Below, in pieces: positions 46,514-58,108 of a stretch of 64,000 nt of DNA (position 1 is its first letter; each line of letters begins with the position of its first letter). A program made the position numbers and the translations under genes. The notes under the pieces were generated by a model. The model worked only from the letters and a program-made list of their open reading frames with translations, did not search any database and was not told the DNA's origin. This stretch comes from Halictus rubicundus (lineage: Eukaryota > Arthropoda > Insecta > Hymenoptera > Halictidae): the NCBI RefSeq assembly GCF_050948215.1, contig NC_135157.1:2914001-2978000 (forward strand), in the 5' to 3' direction.

Positions 46514-47074
46514 GCGTATGCCATCAATTACGAGACTGATTATATACAAATTACTTATCTACTCGATAAAAAATTGTATCGCTTCGGAAGAAGCTTATCG
46601 AATGAAACGAAATCTATTTCAATCACTGGTGGTAGTGAAATGTTGCGAGAATGCTAATTCTTGCGTGCCTTTGAAGATTACGAGCCAGAATGCGCGATCG
46701 CGCGTGGAAAATCGAACAGCATTTGTATAATAAAAATATATGGCGCTATAGTTATTCGAGGAATGATATTTCACCGAGTTGATAACGCGGAGCAATGGGT
46801 CGTATCTTTGATAAATCCCCTTTCGGTTTGTTTTGTGGTTATCGCATTTGCACCTCGAATTTGTTCGCCAATTAAACTAGCCCGACATGGAAAGTTTCGG
46901 ATTAATGGAGGGAATCGATCGCTGTTGTTGGCAGCGTGTTTGAATAGAATTTATCCAACCGTCGACAGCGAAGCATCTCGACAGAGCCGCAACGTCGAGC
47001 ATTTTTCCGACCGATAACTATGTATACCACATTGGAACTACTATCCAAATTCGTAACTAATGTTGGAACCATGG
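46514..47074. other. Unassigned
   Basis: GC-moderate sequence with a 118-codon plus-strand frame (46661-47017) that lacks a motif or clear splice sites. It is possibly non-coding host sequence. Confidence 0.3.
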
Positions 47075-48060
47075 ACTAAAATCGTATTGGTTATAAATAA
47101 GGATTATGAGTAACCGAAAGTTTTTTCTCCTGTTGGTAAATGTTATAGTTGGGAGAAATTCATTTCGATCACTTATAACAGTTATTGATGAGATAAATTT
47201 ATTTCGATCGCTCATATCAGTTATCAATGAGAGAAGTTCCTTTCGATTGCTCATAACAGTCATTGATGGAGGAAATTTGTAATAGTTATTATTAAATAGT
47301 ACAACTTTCAAATGATAGAATGCGACAATAAAAATTTAATGTGACTAACATGAGTTTTTCCAAATTTCCTCCTGACAAATCACACCGCAAATCATTTAAC
47401 GTTAATTTTAGAGCAGAAAAGGTTCGTTCAACGCTAACCTAAGTTGCGGGCACAGCGTGTATGATGCACGCTAGTTTTGATAAATACAGGAGTCTATATT
47501 TCTGATTTTCCTAGGTGAAAAAATTTTGAAAAATTTTTTTTCACATTTTTTGTTGTTCTTATGATCTATTGATTCGTCTTGTTGTACGAAACCTTCTCAA
47601 TGAATTTCACAGACTTCTTCCATCAGAAAAAGAGTAGACAACTGAGTAATTAAATAAGCAACTGAAATGAATGTTCTTATCAATAATTATTATGAACAAG
47701 TGAAAAGAAATTCGATCATCGATAACTGTTATGAGCGATCGAAATAAATTTCTCTCATTGATAACTGTTATGAGTGATCGAAATAAACTTATCTCTTCGA
47801 TAAATGCTCTGAGTAAACGAAACAGTTTTTCTTCATCGATGACAATTATCGAGGAGGATCTAATTTTTTGGACACTAATGACTGTTATTTGTAACCAAAA
47901 AGTATAAAAATCGATATTTTTTAATCATTTTGTTTTTCGAATTTTTTTCTTTATATTTTGTATATATTATCTTAAATTTCAATAATAATCAATTACTAAT
48001 AACGATTAACCCTTGTATTAGTGATTTTTATCGTAGAAAATTTTAGAATAACTGTTATTA
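47075..48060. mobile_element. 960-bp non-autonomous element with inverted 39-bp repeat arrays, copy 2
   Basis: This is the same element as 9171-10133, in the same orientation and collinear throughout, with a short insertion of about 55 bp near 47960-48015 not present in copy 1. The left arm holds three 39-bp units and the right arm the inverted units. Both arms again read 13-residue periodic peptides (SNRKELLSLITDM on the minus strand at the left). Confidence 0.75.
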
Positions 48061-48411
48061 TATATATCAAATGACCGTTTTTGAAATTTCGTTTAGAATT
48101 TCTTCTATACAACGTTACTGTATCGCCATGTAACTTATTGACTTTTCCTATAATATACATGCAACCCATTTTTCAATGTTCACAACTTTCTTTATTGTTT
48201 ACTTTCCGAAAAAATTTCATAGCATGTCTTTCTATATTAAGATGCATATTTTTTTTAAGCGGTCATTTGACCGCTCATGGTAGGATTAGGTATACATGAA
48301 ATGTCGGTAGGTTTAGTGTTAAATCCAAAGGGCTGTGTTTTCCTCTTGGTTAAAATAGCCTTAGAGAATGGAAAACGACGACCGGGTCAATTTTTTGTTT
48401 CTGTTAACTCA
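48061..48411. other. Unassigned
   Basis: AT-rich; no gene recognised. An inverted pair GGTCATTTGACC / ATGACCG occurs near 48070 and 48262, perhaps a further repeat end. Confidence 0.3.
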
Positions 48412-48639
48412 TTAACACTTTATCTATCGGAAGCCTGTTAATACTTCGAGTGCTACGTCCCTTTTTGATGTTATTGTATTGAGTATGCCGAATTTGGTTA
48501 GGATCTGCAACATGCTAGACATTTGGAAGGGTGCTTTCAGTATTACCCTTCTTAACTTTTCCAATTTTCATTCCGATAAATGAATTACTTTTACGTTATG
48601 GCATTTTTGAGATTGTTAAGCTGACAGTCAAAGCGTTAA
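48412..48639 (+). mobile_element. TTAA MITE, diverged copy
   Basis: TTAA at 48412-48415 and 48636-48639. GGTTAGGATCTGCAACATGC and the end TGACAGTCAAAGCG match the copies at 13624 and 57866, but the left third, including the CGTCACCC palindrome, is badly degraded. This is the oldest copy in the window. Confidence 0.75.
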
Positions 48640-49212
48640 TTGGTAATTATAGAATTTTCAATAATTATGCTGTACCAGAGGAAGCTTAGAACCCATCTCT
48701 TGTACAATAATCTCAAATGTAATTATTAGATTGCATTAATTAATTAAAAAATTCACAGCCATGGACCATGAACTTAAAAAAATTATGAGATAATCTAATA
48801 ATGTGTTAACGTATTCAGATCTAGGTCATACGTAGGACTCATCTTTTTTATCCTTGTCAACGCGTGTTCCTATACGTTGACTGTAATCCCTTGGAAATTG
48901 GATCTGCGGGTTCTCGCGATCAATTGTTTCTCCGAGGAGTTCCTGGAGGACGAAAAAGGAACGTGAAATAATTCGCAGAAAAACAATCTAACACTGGAGT
49001 TGCCAAGTCCGTCGAAATGAGGGTGTTCCTGACAGACATTAATATGTAAATGAGTTTATTCATTTACATACTTCTGTGACTTACTCTCATTTCCTCTTTT
49101 CGCCTTCCTTAGTCGTACGCTAGTCGCAGCTGATTTCATTGGTGAATGCAGAATCTTTTATAAACATTTGTAAGCAGCCCTTCTGATATACAGTACATGT
49201 ACAATATATTGT
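48640..49212. other. Unassigned
   Basis: No gene recognised; a GC-moderate patch at 48830-49010 has no coding signature. Confidence 0.3.
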
Positions 49213-49445
49213 TATACAGAGTGAGACACCTGAATAACTTTTCGAGGAGCACATTACGTTGTGTACATAACTTTTTTCCAGGTAGAGATGCTTAGGAGAT
49301 TTGAAGGCCAACTTAGTCCTTCAAAATTGAACCACATATTTTTGAACTCCTGCGATCGTACCCCTTCTGGAGACTACTTCAACGATACAGTGGTTCAAGG
49401 TCATTCAAGGTCATTTAAGGTCACAAACATAAAAAAGGATGAAAA
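49213..49445 (+). mobile_element. Transposon end fragment (ACAGAGTGAGACACCTGAAT)
   Basis: ATACAGAGTGAGACACCTGA then ATAACTTTTCGAGGAGCAC is a terminal-repeat-like start, with GGTTCAAGGTCATTCAAGG and two further GGTCATT-like units at 49393-49428. No second end or transposase is visible. Confidence 0.4.
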
Positions 49446-52400
49446 ATAAAAATTCACTGTAAATGCTTACGTAATGGGACATTTCCAGCTCTATTATTGA
49501 AATCAAGCTACTTGATTTCTTAAATAATGGGAATAATGAATAATATCTACTGATTTTATGTTATGTGCGTAATTAATATCGTAATATCGACGTTTTTCCC
49601 CCATGAGTTAAATAATCTCTTATACTAAATGAACAGTAACTGACTAATTTAACCGCAGTAGTTGAATAATTTATCAGTGAACCACTGACGCACTGTAACT
49701 ATTTATTCGTTGATTCCTTGGTATGTAAGACGAGAGATGGTTGTGCATAGAGGTTGCGCAGCAATAGTTTGCGAAGTTGACCATTTCACTCGTGTAGTGG
49801 TCATTCGAAGATGCGGTTTAAGCAACATGCCGTGATCGAATTTCTCATTGCTAAAGGGATTGCTCTAATGTACAAACCCGAAGTAGCCCAGACTGGACAA
49901 GATTAAAGGAGCACCTTTAAGGCTATTGATCTCAAACCGGCACAGATATCGAGAGTACAATTACGATGTGGCTAGAAACGTAAGATTGACAATTCTTCGG
50001 CTGATCACGTAGAATGGTAAACGTGAGGAATACCACAGTAAACGGGTACTATTTTCGACATTTTTCATTTATTAAAATTACTTTCATAGAAGCTGTAAAC
50101 TCGGGGGATATAACTTTTCATTAGACCCTTGTAATGTGTACATGAAATTGACGTGCAATGAGATTGGACCTCGTGATAATGACGGTTCTGTAAAAGATAA
50201 TGAAGCATCCGCGCGGACAAATTAAACGGTGCAATAATTTCCAACACCACGTCGAGTATCAAGGGTGCTAATTTTTTTATCCTACAAAGAAATATAACAT
50301 AAACGAATTCTGCGTACTCATTTATTATTTGGACTGCACGTAGCATAGGTTTCAAAGTGCGAACTTCAAATTACATCAAATGTTTGTTAAATCCTGATGA
50401 GAATGTATTTATTCCCGGAGACTGATATTTCACGATAAATGAAGATACGGTCAGGTTTTGATGCAAACATTTTAATACAACATAACTTTAAATAATTATG
50501 GAGAGAACGCGATGCCGACCATGTGGCTACAAAAGGAAGGGACAGAAACGAAACGGAAACGGAAAAGTATACCGAGGGAAAAAAATAAAAAGGAAGAAGC
50601 GGCCTTGGTGACGTGGTCACTGTTCGTTATGTTATTCAAACTGGGCAAGTGGATTAGTAAAATACCAATAGAATAGAAGACGTGGAATTTTTCTCGATCT
50701 AACCAACTGGAAGCCGTGCCTATTTTCCATTCTCGCTCGCGTCTATAACGCTGCGAACGCTCGACATTTGACGCTGGTCGACCACAAACGAAATCGAATC
50801 CGAACCAAGCCGTAAATGAATTTATCATCTGTCTGCTAGTTCAATTGCCGCGAAACCGTGGCAGAAATGCCGTAGAATCGTGTCGTGCGAATTCGAATTT
50901 GCTCGAACGTCGAAACGACGCGCGACGCGTGCTTCCCGAAAACTTCATTATACAAATTGATTTTCTACTGCTTCAATTCAAATATTTCACTCGATGCCAC
51001 CACGTTTTTTCTACGACCATCACGAAAAATAAAAACCTTCAAAATCTCCACGATCCCCGCTACGTGCGTAGAATATTTTATTTTCTATTTTCCCCGTTCC
51101 TATTCGCTAATTTTCCACGATTTTTTCCCGTAAAAAAAAAAAAGAAAAAAGAACACTGTGCGAATTAAGTCGCGAGCGGGTCGTTTAATCCGTCTTCCGT
51201 CGCTGCTTAATCGCGTCTGCCGGAACTCTCGAATTGCATTAGCGAAAATGGGCACGGGTGGCCCCGACAATTTCCACCCCGGGGGGATTTTTTTTTCGAG
51301 CGTTTTCAATTTTTCTTTTTGTTGTTTTTCCCCACCCCGTCGTCCGGGCGAACATTCTGTATATTTCGCGTTTCGGCGTGTCTATTCCCTCCCGGCAAAG
51401 AAAATTCGAAATGGAAGACAACGGCGTTCCGTTTATTCCGCCGTGTCGACCGTCAAAGTCGATATACGATGCTCTTTGACTTCTCCGAGAGGGCTTTATC
51501 GAGGGAAAACATACGCGTGTACAAAGCTGTCTTGGAGTATCGCAGTCCCGCCGATATATTTACGTTCGCCGATGTTGCGGAACACGGATTGCGCGTCCTC
51601 CCCCCCCCCCCCATCCCTCTCTATGACAATATGCTCACCTCCCGTCGAATACTTTATACTTTATACGTTCGACGAGTCTCCTAAGTGATTTTCTCTGTGA
51701 CGTTCCGACGGTGTACATCAGTGCGCAGCTGCGCGAGAACAGTTTCGGGAATATCAGGTGGCTGCGTTCGCAAAACATTCGAGGGGTATACTCGCATCGT
51801 TTGCAGTCGGCAACATCCACTCGGTAAATCACATTCTTCTGCAGAGAGAATCGTAGCCGAGGAAATTTATACGGGGTTCAATAATTTCGGGTTCTTGGGG
51901 GGCCGGGATCCCGTTTCGAGCCCTCGAAAACGGAAATTAAAAGGTTCCGCACAGTGGATGAAATTTCTATAGGATCAGTACTGTTTCCAATCAAAACTAT
52001 TAAGTATCGTGTGTTTATGTCACGTCGGACGCGAACACCCGCAATAACAGGCGGACACAATTATTGTACATACAGTGTGTTCACACTATTACTATTAATA
52101 AATATTAGAAAAGAATGAAATAGGAAAAAGTAATACTGCTTTTTACAAGCAACGTAATGGCGTATGTAATCTTTTTGCGATTGCACTGTTTAGTTAGAAA
52201 TGACGGTGACCTTCAATGCTGTAAGTATGTTTTTGATATTATATGGAAGCGTGTGTCAAGACAAATTCGTGAAATTATATTTTTAGTCACAAAACTGAAA
52301 CAAAATGCAAGAAATGTATTCTATTTGCAACACAATTTCAATTTATCATTTTTGAGCTGAGAAAAGAAATTCGTGAAGATCCGCGTAAAGCGATTGCTGT

Positions 52401-52922
52401 TGCAATTATTACTGATTATAAAGGGATTATAACACGTCCCAGTTTAACATCTTTAGTTTGCGGATTCGATAGAACATTTTTACGAAATTGTAGCCATTCA
52501 AAATATTCAGAGCCGCTTTGCGGATCAGGATTTTCCGCTTGTGCATTCGCCGTAGCCGGTAACGAAAGTATGTAACGCTCAAGCTACATTTGTATTCAAA
52601 GGTGCGTAAGCCATTTTAAAGCCGAAAGGGTTTTATCCGCGCTGTACAGTCAGAAACATTCGCGCGCCTTTGAAAAAGATTGATTTTTATGCCAGGATCT
52701 AGCGTATCCAACTGCTCGGCACGCGTCTGCATCAGAAGGCGAGGCATTTCGGGCTTGAAATGCGTTCGCATGAATGTATGTAATGCGCTGCCGAAAAGGG
52801 TCGATTTTTATGGACAGACTCCGCGTTTGAAACGCACATCGGCGCCTTGTGGCGACGACGAGCTGCCAGCCCGTGCACACGAATGCTAATGCAGTTCAGT
52901 TGAAGTACGACTTTCTTCATTA
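49446..52922. other. Unassigned; CpG-rich stretch 50500-51960
   Basis: No gene recognised. The part at 50500-51960 is GC- and CpG-rich, has a C13 run at 51600-51612, and shows overlapping open frames up to 176 codons on both strands, typical of GC-rich non-coding DNA such as a promoter region. 52620-52900 is a second GC-rich island with direct-repeat-like blocks (CTGAAATGCGTTCGC and following). A promoter or first exon of a host gene could lie here. Confidence 0.3.
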
Positions 52923-53066
52923 TACGAGGGTGAGTCAAAAGTTATCCCCACTGTGCCTATCGAATTATTTTAATAAACTTTAAGAAAATACATTACTTTT
53001 TGCCACGATCTCCTTTCTTCTCAACATACTTTGCCAATGTGCCAGCAAGCTTTTGCACTCCTTGAT
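52923..53066 (-). pseudogene. 3' fragment of a mariner-like element
   Basis: GAGGGTGAGTCAAAAGTTAT at 52927-52946 is a mariner-type terminal repeat. The minus strand behind it reads YQGVQKLAGTLAKYVEKKGD then RGKK and a stop. This resembles the mariner transposase C-terminus, where G.QKL...W.KCV...G.Y is usual, although the Trp and Cys are lost. The rest of the element is missing. Confidence 0.5.
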
Positions 53067-53828
53067 AAAAAAATGATTTTTCACAATTGCTAAGAAAACG
53101 CTATTGTCAAATTTTCGTAGGAAATGAGTCTTTTTAACCAACTAAAAATTCTTGTCATTTTTCTATGAATTCTACGGAAGTTTGCAAATTGTAAATGCAC
53201 ATCCAGCAGCACAGTAGACAACGTAATTCAACACATATTTAAAAAATGGAATTGTTGCGATTTTAATGATAATTTAATTATAGTAATTGCACCTTTGTAA
53301 TGTCACAGCATAGGTCTGATGTATACCATTTATTTTATACATTTAGCAACGCAGCGTTGAAATTATCATTCACTGACAGGCACAATAATTATGTTTATCT
53401 TATTTAATGTCAATTAGATCGTAATTGCAATGATGTGATTGGATAATCTTTTCGTCATTTGGGTAATGTTCATGCCATTGCTCTAATTCCAGTTAATTTC
53501 GTAGAGTTATTTTAAATATAATAATTATTACCTGCAGATACAAGCATTGGATAGCAAACAGATAGTGAATTAAATTGCATGCTATTGATTGTGAATAGTT
53601 CACAGATGTTTATATACGCAATTTTTGGAACGTTATTAAATTCAGACATAGTTGCATGGGGGAACTCTCAAATCTCATCAATAACGCACAGAAAGATCAT
53701 AATACAATTTAAATATCTGTTGAATTATTAATCATTGTAATTTTTTACAGTAATACGTCAAAAAATTTTCGTCTTCTTTTAACTAAAAAATATCGTCAAA
53801 GTCTTCTATATAGAGAATATATAATAAA
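53067..53828. other. Unassigned
   Basis: AT-rich sequence; no gene or repeat recognised. Confidence 0.3.
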
Positions 53829-54059
53829 TGAACTGCGGATCGTTATGCAAAATTAAAAATTGTATGCCTCAATTGTAAGAAGCAGTAGCTAAACAGAAAT
53901 TTCATTCTACATCTGTTAAAAAAAAAAGTTCTTTCGTTCTTTAATAATTTTAGCAGGCCGAAAATAATACATCAACACCCTTCGACTCTTTTAATGTTTC
54001 TATTGTAGCGAATTGTGGTTAATCATTTTTGTCACAAATGCATAAAGTCCGCAGTCTAT
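53829..54059. mobile_element. GACTGCGGA-family MITE, near-complete copy
   Basis: Left AACTGCGGATCGTTATGCAA, right TTGTCACAAATGCATAAAGT followed by CCGCAGTCTA. It is about 230 bp with an AT-rich interior and no coding capacity. The two ends are related but not identical, as in the copy at 44173-44358. Confidence 0.7.
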
Positions 54060-54154
54060 ATTTTTGATATCGGCTTCCTCGCCGATATCGATCTCGCTCG
54101 CTTTTGCTCTGTTTGGTTCGCCCTCTATGTTTCTATTCACTTTCACTCCTTTAC

Positions 54155-54258
54155 CGTTTCCTAAACGCGCAAAAGGATCGTCGAACCAAGTGAAATACTC
54201 CTCTTGCCCCTGCGTCCTTCCTCTAGCAATTTTCCAGCTCATGTCAGTACAGTAGGTA
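54155..54258 (-). CDS. Candidate upstream exon of the CUB gene (weak)
   Basis: Within a longer open minus-strand frame (54000-54377), a possible acceptor (TTTTCTGCTTCAAG) and a possible donor (GGAAACG|GTAAAGG) bound 104 nt reading TYCTDMSWKIARGRTQGQEE then YFTWFDDPFARLGN. It would leave one base, which is what the exon at 42397-42842 needs. A phase match alone happens one time in three, the donor is not ideal, and there is no signal peptide, so this is a suggestion only. Confidence 0.25.
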
Positions 54259-54682
54259 CTTGAAGCAGAAAATATGTAAAAGGGGAGAGAGTCCTCGATG
54301 ATGTGGCTGTACTCTTTGCATGCAATGGTACCCTCGCAGTCAAGTGAAACGCTAATAAAACGTCCCACCTCACATATTCAAATAAAGTAAAACAACATCC
54401 ACATAAAATATTTCCCCATACTTCCCGTGGCTAAATGAGTTCTGTATGTAATCGATATTGCTGTATTCCGTATATTTCAGATCTGTTTTTCAACATAATC
54501 GACTGACGGACCACTAGAACAGCAGTGTTCCATATTTGATCGAATTTTAATTTCGTTCGATAATTCCTAGCAGAAAATGAAAATTCATACCCGATATGTA
54601 CAGATCTAGAGTGAGGGATCCAATTACTGTGCCTATATTAATTATACTTATTTTGAAGATATAATGAACATTAAAAAAGAGA
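54259..54682. other. Unassigned
   Basis: The upstream part of the open frame above (CEGTIACKEYSHIIEDSLPF) reaches 54377 and may be a larger exon; otherwise nothing is recognised. Confidence 0.3.
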
Positions 54683-55004
54683 TACAGTCGGGGACACATA
54701 CTGAAAATTGAACCACTCATCTTGAAACGTTTGTAGCTCATTGCAACGTTGACCGATTTCGATGAAATTTTCAGTATGCATATAAGTTACCGAAATCTAC
54801 AAAACACATTTCTTAAATTATCGTTATAGGCTCAAACAAAAAAGTTGAAAAATCATCATATTTTCATTTTTTTTTATCATTCCAACTAATTGCAATATAA
54901 AGAAATGTTTGTTTACTCATTGTCTAGCAAACTAGTCGATCTAACAACTAAAAAGTTATGCGATTTTTAAGTGTGTCCACTTAATATCGTCCCCGACTTA
55001 TGTA
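54683..55004. mobile_element. MITE with TACAGTCGGGGAC ends (322 bp)
   Basis: Left TACAGTCGGGGACACATACT, right TATCGTCCCCGACTTATGTA, inverted ends. The interior carries TTTCGATGAAATTTTCAGTA and ATCTACAAAACACATTTC, homologous to the arms of the palindrome at 45975-46513. No coding capacity. Confidence 0.7.
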
Positions 55005-55140
55005 ACATATATGTATATTAACTGATTTTAATGAAAAAATTTAATATCTCTTTTTTAACCTTCATTATGCTTTAAAAGTAAGTATAATTAATATAGGCAC
55101 AATAATTGGGTCCCTCTTTATTCTGAGTCGAAAGAAATGA

Positions 55141-55691
55141 TACAGGATGGTCCACACAATACACAATTTGTACACGTTGAATATTTCTGTTACTTGTAAT
55201 AATATGAAAAAAATGTCTACACAAGTTGCATGACATAGAGGGAGAAATATTGTGATGTAAACGTGTCTTATGTGTGTGAAGACGCTTCGGAGATTTCAAG
55301 GTTAATACGAGTTTATTTATTTAACAGGAGTTAAAGTCTGTCTAAACATGTGTTGACCTTCATGTGTCCTAGATCTAATATGTAACGAGTTTTTATGTAT
55401 GTAATTTTCCATATGTACTGAACATATTCAAGTTCAGGGACATCAGTTCGATCACCCAGGTAGTAAGTATTGAAAATGATTTCGGTAATATCTCGTTAAC
55501 TATTAGATCTAGGACATATGAGGGTCAATACATTTTACCACAGACGATACAAAAGGTAGGGCTTTCCATTAAAAAAAATTAAGGTGACTTTGAAATTGTG
55601 ATTCCATGCAACTTTTGTACATATCATTTTTTCATATTATTAGAAATGACGGAAATATTCAAGACATAGAAGTTGCGTAGACCACCCTGTA
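55141..55691. mobile_element. Palindromic MITE with ACAGGGTGGTCCAC ends (551 bp)
   Basis: TACAGGATGGTCCACACAAT faces GCGTAGACCACCCTGTA. Inside, TTGAATATTTCTGTTACTTG faces AAATGACGGAAATATTCAAG, and TGTGTCCTAGATCTAATATG faces AACTATTAGATCTAGGACAT. The centre is near 55415. No coding capacity. Confidence 0.85.
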
Positions 55692-56254
55692 TATTTGGTA
55701 GCGTATTTGAAATGTCCATTAAGAATTTGGCTCGTTATTATACGGTTAAGTAACTGCCCGTAAGTAAAGTGTTAGGAAGAAAATGAAAAGTTACTGAAAG
55801 GCGATAACGAAGATGAATGACGAGTGAATTCTCTTTCTCCCAGTCAACAGATTAACTTATTATATTGGACGATTCCAGTAAAAAGCATAATAAGCGTTAG
55901 AGTACAATATAAGACGTTCGTACAATGAACACGTTCATTTCGATTAGAAATTCTAATTTTTTTTCTGAGAACGAAAAGCGTCCCAACAGACCCCTTTTAT
56001 TAATGGAAGATACTGTATGACTTCTTTATATGAAAATCTTTAGAACACTCCCTTCTGGCATCCGTTAATTAAGGTTCTGATAGGAAACAGCCCGGATAAC
56101 ATTTCATTAACCTCTTTTAGCGAAAATCTAACTGAGGCCTGGTTTTCATTAGAAGTAGAAAAAAATATGAGTGTGACCCTACGTGAGATTAAGTTTAACA
56201 CAGCACCCCTTTCATTTTCAAGGTATGTAAACCCGTTCATTTTCATCCTCTTTG
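55692..56254. other. Unassigned
   Basis: No gene or repeat recognised. Confidence 0.3.
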
Positions 56255-56300
56255 GTTCAGTAGCGTTCAGTAGCGTTCAGTAGCTGGTCAGTAGTCGATC
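56255..56300 (+). repeat. Short 10-bp tandem repeat
   Basis: GTTCAGTAGC is repeated three times and then grades into TGGTCAGTAGTCGATCAGTA. Confidence 0.7.
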
Positions 56301-56701
56301 AGTAATCATGCAGTCACGTGTAGAGTCGCGTTACACGCATAAGAGTCAATTCTAGTGAGATCGGGTTAAAGTCCCTTTCGAATCAAATCGTAACCTTATG
56401 GATTCCGTTAGTTCGGTATAGATTCTATTTGGCATTCAATAATTGCTCTCTGACTCCGCATTACCAGTGCGTCAAAACCGTGCATCATAGGTAACAATTT
56501 CTTCAATTGTACACTTACTATAAATTCATTCGCGACACAAATAACAACACTTCTAACAAATTTCACTACAGAATATATTTGTCTTGTTTGTTAACTCGCT
56601 TAATTTATAAACCCTTAATTATTGCCCAATATCCTAATCTAGTAATTGAACGTTCCCACACGATACAATCTTACCGCTCGGATTGTATCAATTAAATTAT
56701 A

Positions 56702-57146
56702 TACAGGGTGTTAAAAAAAAAGCATTCAATATTTATATGGTATATAGGATACTATGTACTGAGTAAAAAAGCCTCAGTAAACATAGGTCAAAAGGTCAAC
56801 CGTTTCTGAGATATGAACATTATTGTTTGCTAGCATTATGATCAACTTCCTTCCATCGCATGCGATGCTTACGGCAGTGTTTACAAACCGCGTTCTGAAT
56901 GTCCTCCTTCAAGTGCCGACAGTAGATTTCATCCAGAATCAGTCAGTTCTGTAGCGGAAAATCATAACACGTGGAAAATTTTCTATAAATATCAAAAAGC
57001 CAGTAGTAAATGAATCATGATGTTAGCAAACAAAAATGTCTCAGAAACGGTTGACCTTTCGACCTATGTTTACTAAAGCTTTTTTACTCAGTACAGTGTA
57101 TCCTGTAGACTATATAAATATTGAATGTTTTTTTGAGCACCCTGTA
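56702..57146. mobile_element. Palindromic MITE with ACAGGGTGTT ends (445 bp)
   Basis: TACAGGGTGTTAAAAAAAAA faces TTTTTTTGAGCACCCTGTA. GCATTCAATATTTATATGG faces TATATAAATATTGAATG, and AAGGTCAACCGTTTCTGAGA faces TCTCAGAAACGGTTGACCTT. The flanking TATA fits a TA target. A short unique centre lies at 56840-57000. No coding capacity. Confidence 0.88.
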
Positions 57147-57159
57147 CAAGTTACGAGGC

Positions 57160-57535
57160 TTACTAACTATCCTAGTGGGTCCTTGAATTCGCATCAGGTT
57201 CGCCCGCGACACACGTTAATCCAACAAAGATTTCTCCAACCTAGTGACTCCCCAGTTTCGCATTGGTTGCGTCCACGAAAACTATACCATCGTAGCGGAT
57301 CCCCGATTTTGTATTGGATTCTTCCGCAACCTAGCAGCTCCCTAGTTTCGCATCAGGTGCGTTTGTGAGTTATCCAACTCCTAGCGGATTCCCAGTTTCG
57401 CATTGGGTTCATCCGCGCTGTTACACAACCTCCTAGCAGTTCCCCGGTTTCGTACCGTGTTCGCCTGCGTATCTCTCCTAGTGACTCTCCGGTTTCGCAT
57501 TGGGTGCGTCCGCGTACCTAACTAACAAATTGGAA
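57160..57535 (+). repeat. Degenerate ~50-bp tandem repeat, about seven units
   Basis: Units start near 57172, 57240, 57291, 57331, 57380, 57430 and 57476. Each contains CCTAGYGRNTCCCCAGTTTC followed by GCATTGGGTGCGTCCGCG in variable form. Unit length varies from about 40 to 65 bp and identity is moderate, so the array is old. A plus-strand frame runs into it (to 57368) reading SxSPVSHWLRPR-like repeats, but unit lengths are not multiples of three throughout, so it is not supported as coding. Confidence 0.75.
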
Positions 57536-57865
57536 CCATATTCCTGGGGTAATAACCCCCTCGTCGGCCTCTCGCACTGCCCGCAGCCCTGGCTCGTAAC
57601 GTTTTCTATCTTTAATAATAACTGTGGTATAAATTGTGTCGTGTAGGCAGTTTTCGTAAAACTCGTCCAAAATGGCAAACTTTGATGGTCTGTGTGTTTT
57701 AAACAATTTCCAAGATTACAAAATGATGGCTCAACCCCCACCTCCCATTTTCACTTGGACTATATAGTATACTTCGATGTCATAAAAATTCGAAACATGG
57801 TCAAAAAAAAAAAAAAATAATCGGATTCACATGCAATGATCCCATTTCTAATGTGAATATTTCCT
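57536..57865. other. Unassigned
   Basis: Moderate GC; the minus strand is open for 87 codons (57478-57741) without a motif. Confidence 0.3.
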
Positions 57866-58108
57866 TTAACACGTTGACTGCCATGTCACCCATATGTGGG
57901 TGACGGAATTATTTATCCAAGTTTTAAAATGAATTTTCACGTTGATACATTCATCGTACCAAATTTGATTAGGATCTGTGAAATGCAAGGAAGTTGGAGG
58001 ACAACTCAATATCATACATTTAATTTCTTTCAATTTTTATTTCATTAAAAAACTTACTTTGACTTTATGAAATTTTTGAGGTTTCTAGTTTGGCAGTCAA
58101 AGTGTTAA
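57866..58108 (+). mobile_element. TTAA MITE, best preserved copy (239 bp plus TTAA)
   Basis: TTAA at 57866-57869 and 58105-58108. Ends CACGTTGACTGCCA and TGGCAGTCAAAGTG are better inverted partners than in the other copies. It carries TGTCACCCATATGTGGGTGA. It matches 13624-13866 along its whole length. Confidence 0.92.

Noticed and set aside
51158..51688. 176-codon and 121-codon overlapping frames
   Set aside because: They cross poly-A/T and poly-C runs and overlap each other in a GC-rich island; no motif.
57036..57368. 110-codon frame with SxSPVSHWLRPR-like repeats
   Set aside because: It begins in the arm of a palindromic MITE and follows a non-coding degenerate repeat whose units are not all multiples of three.
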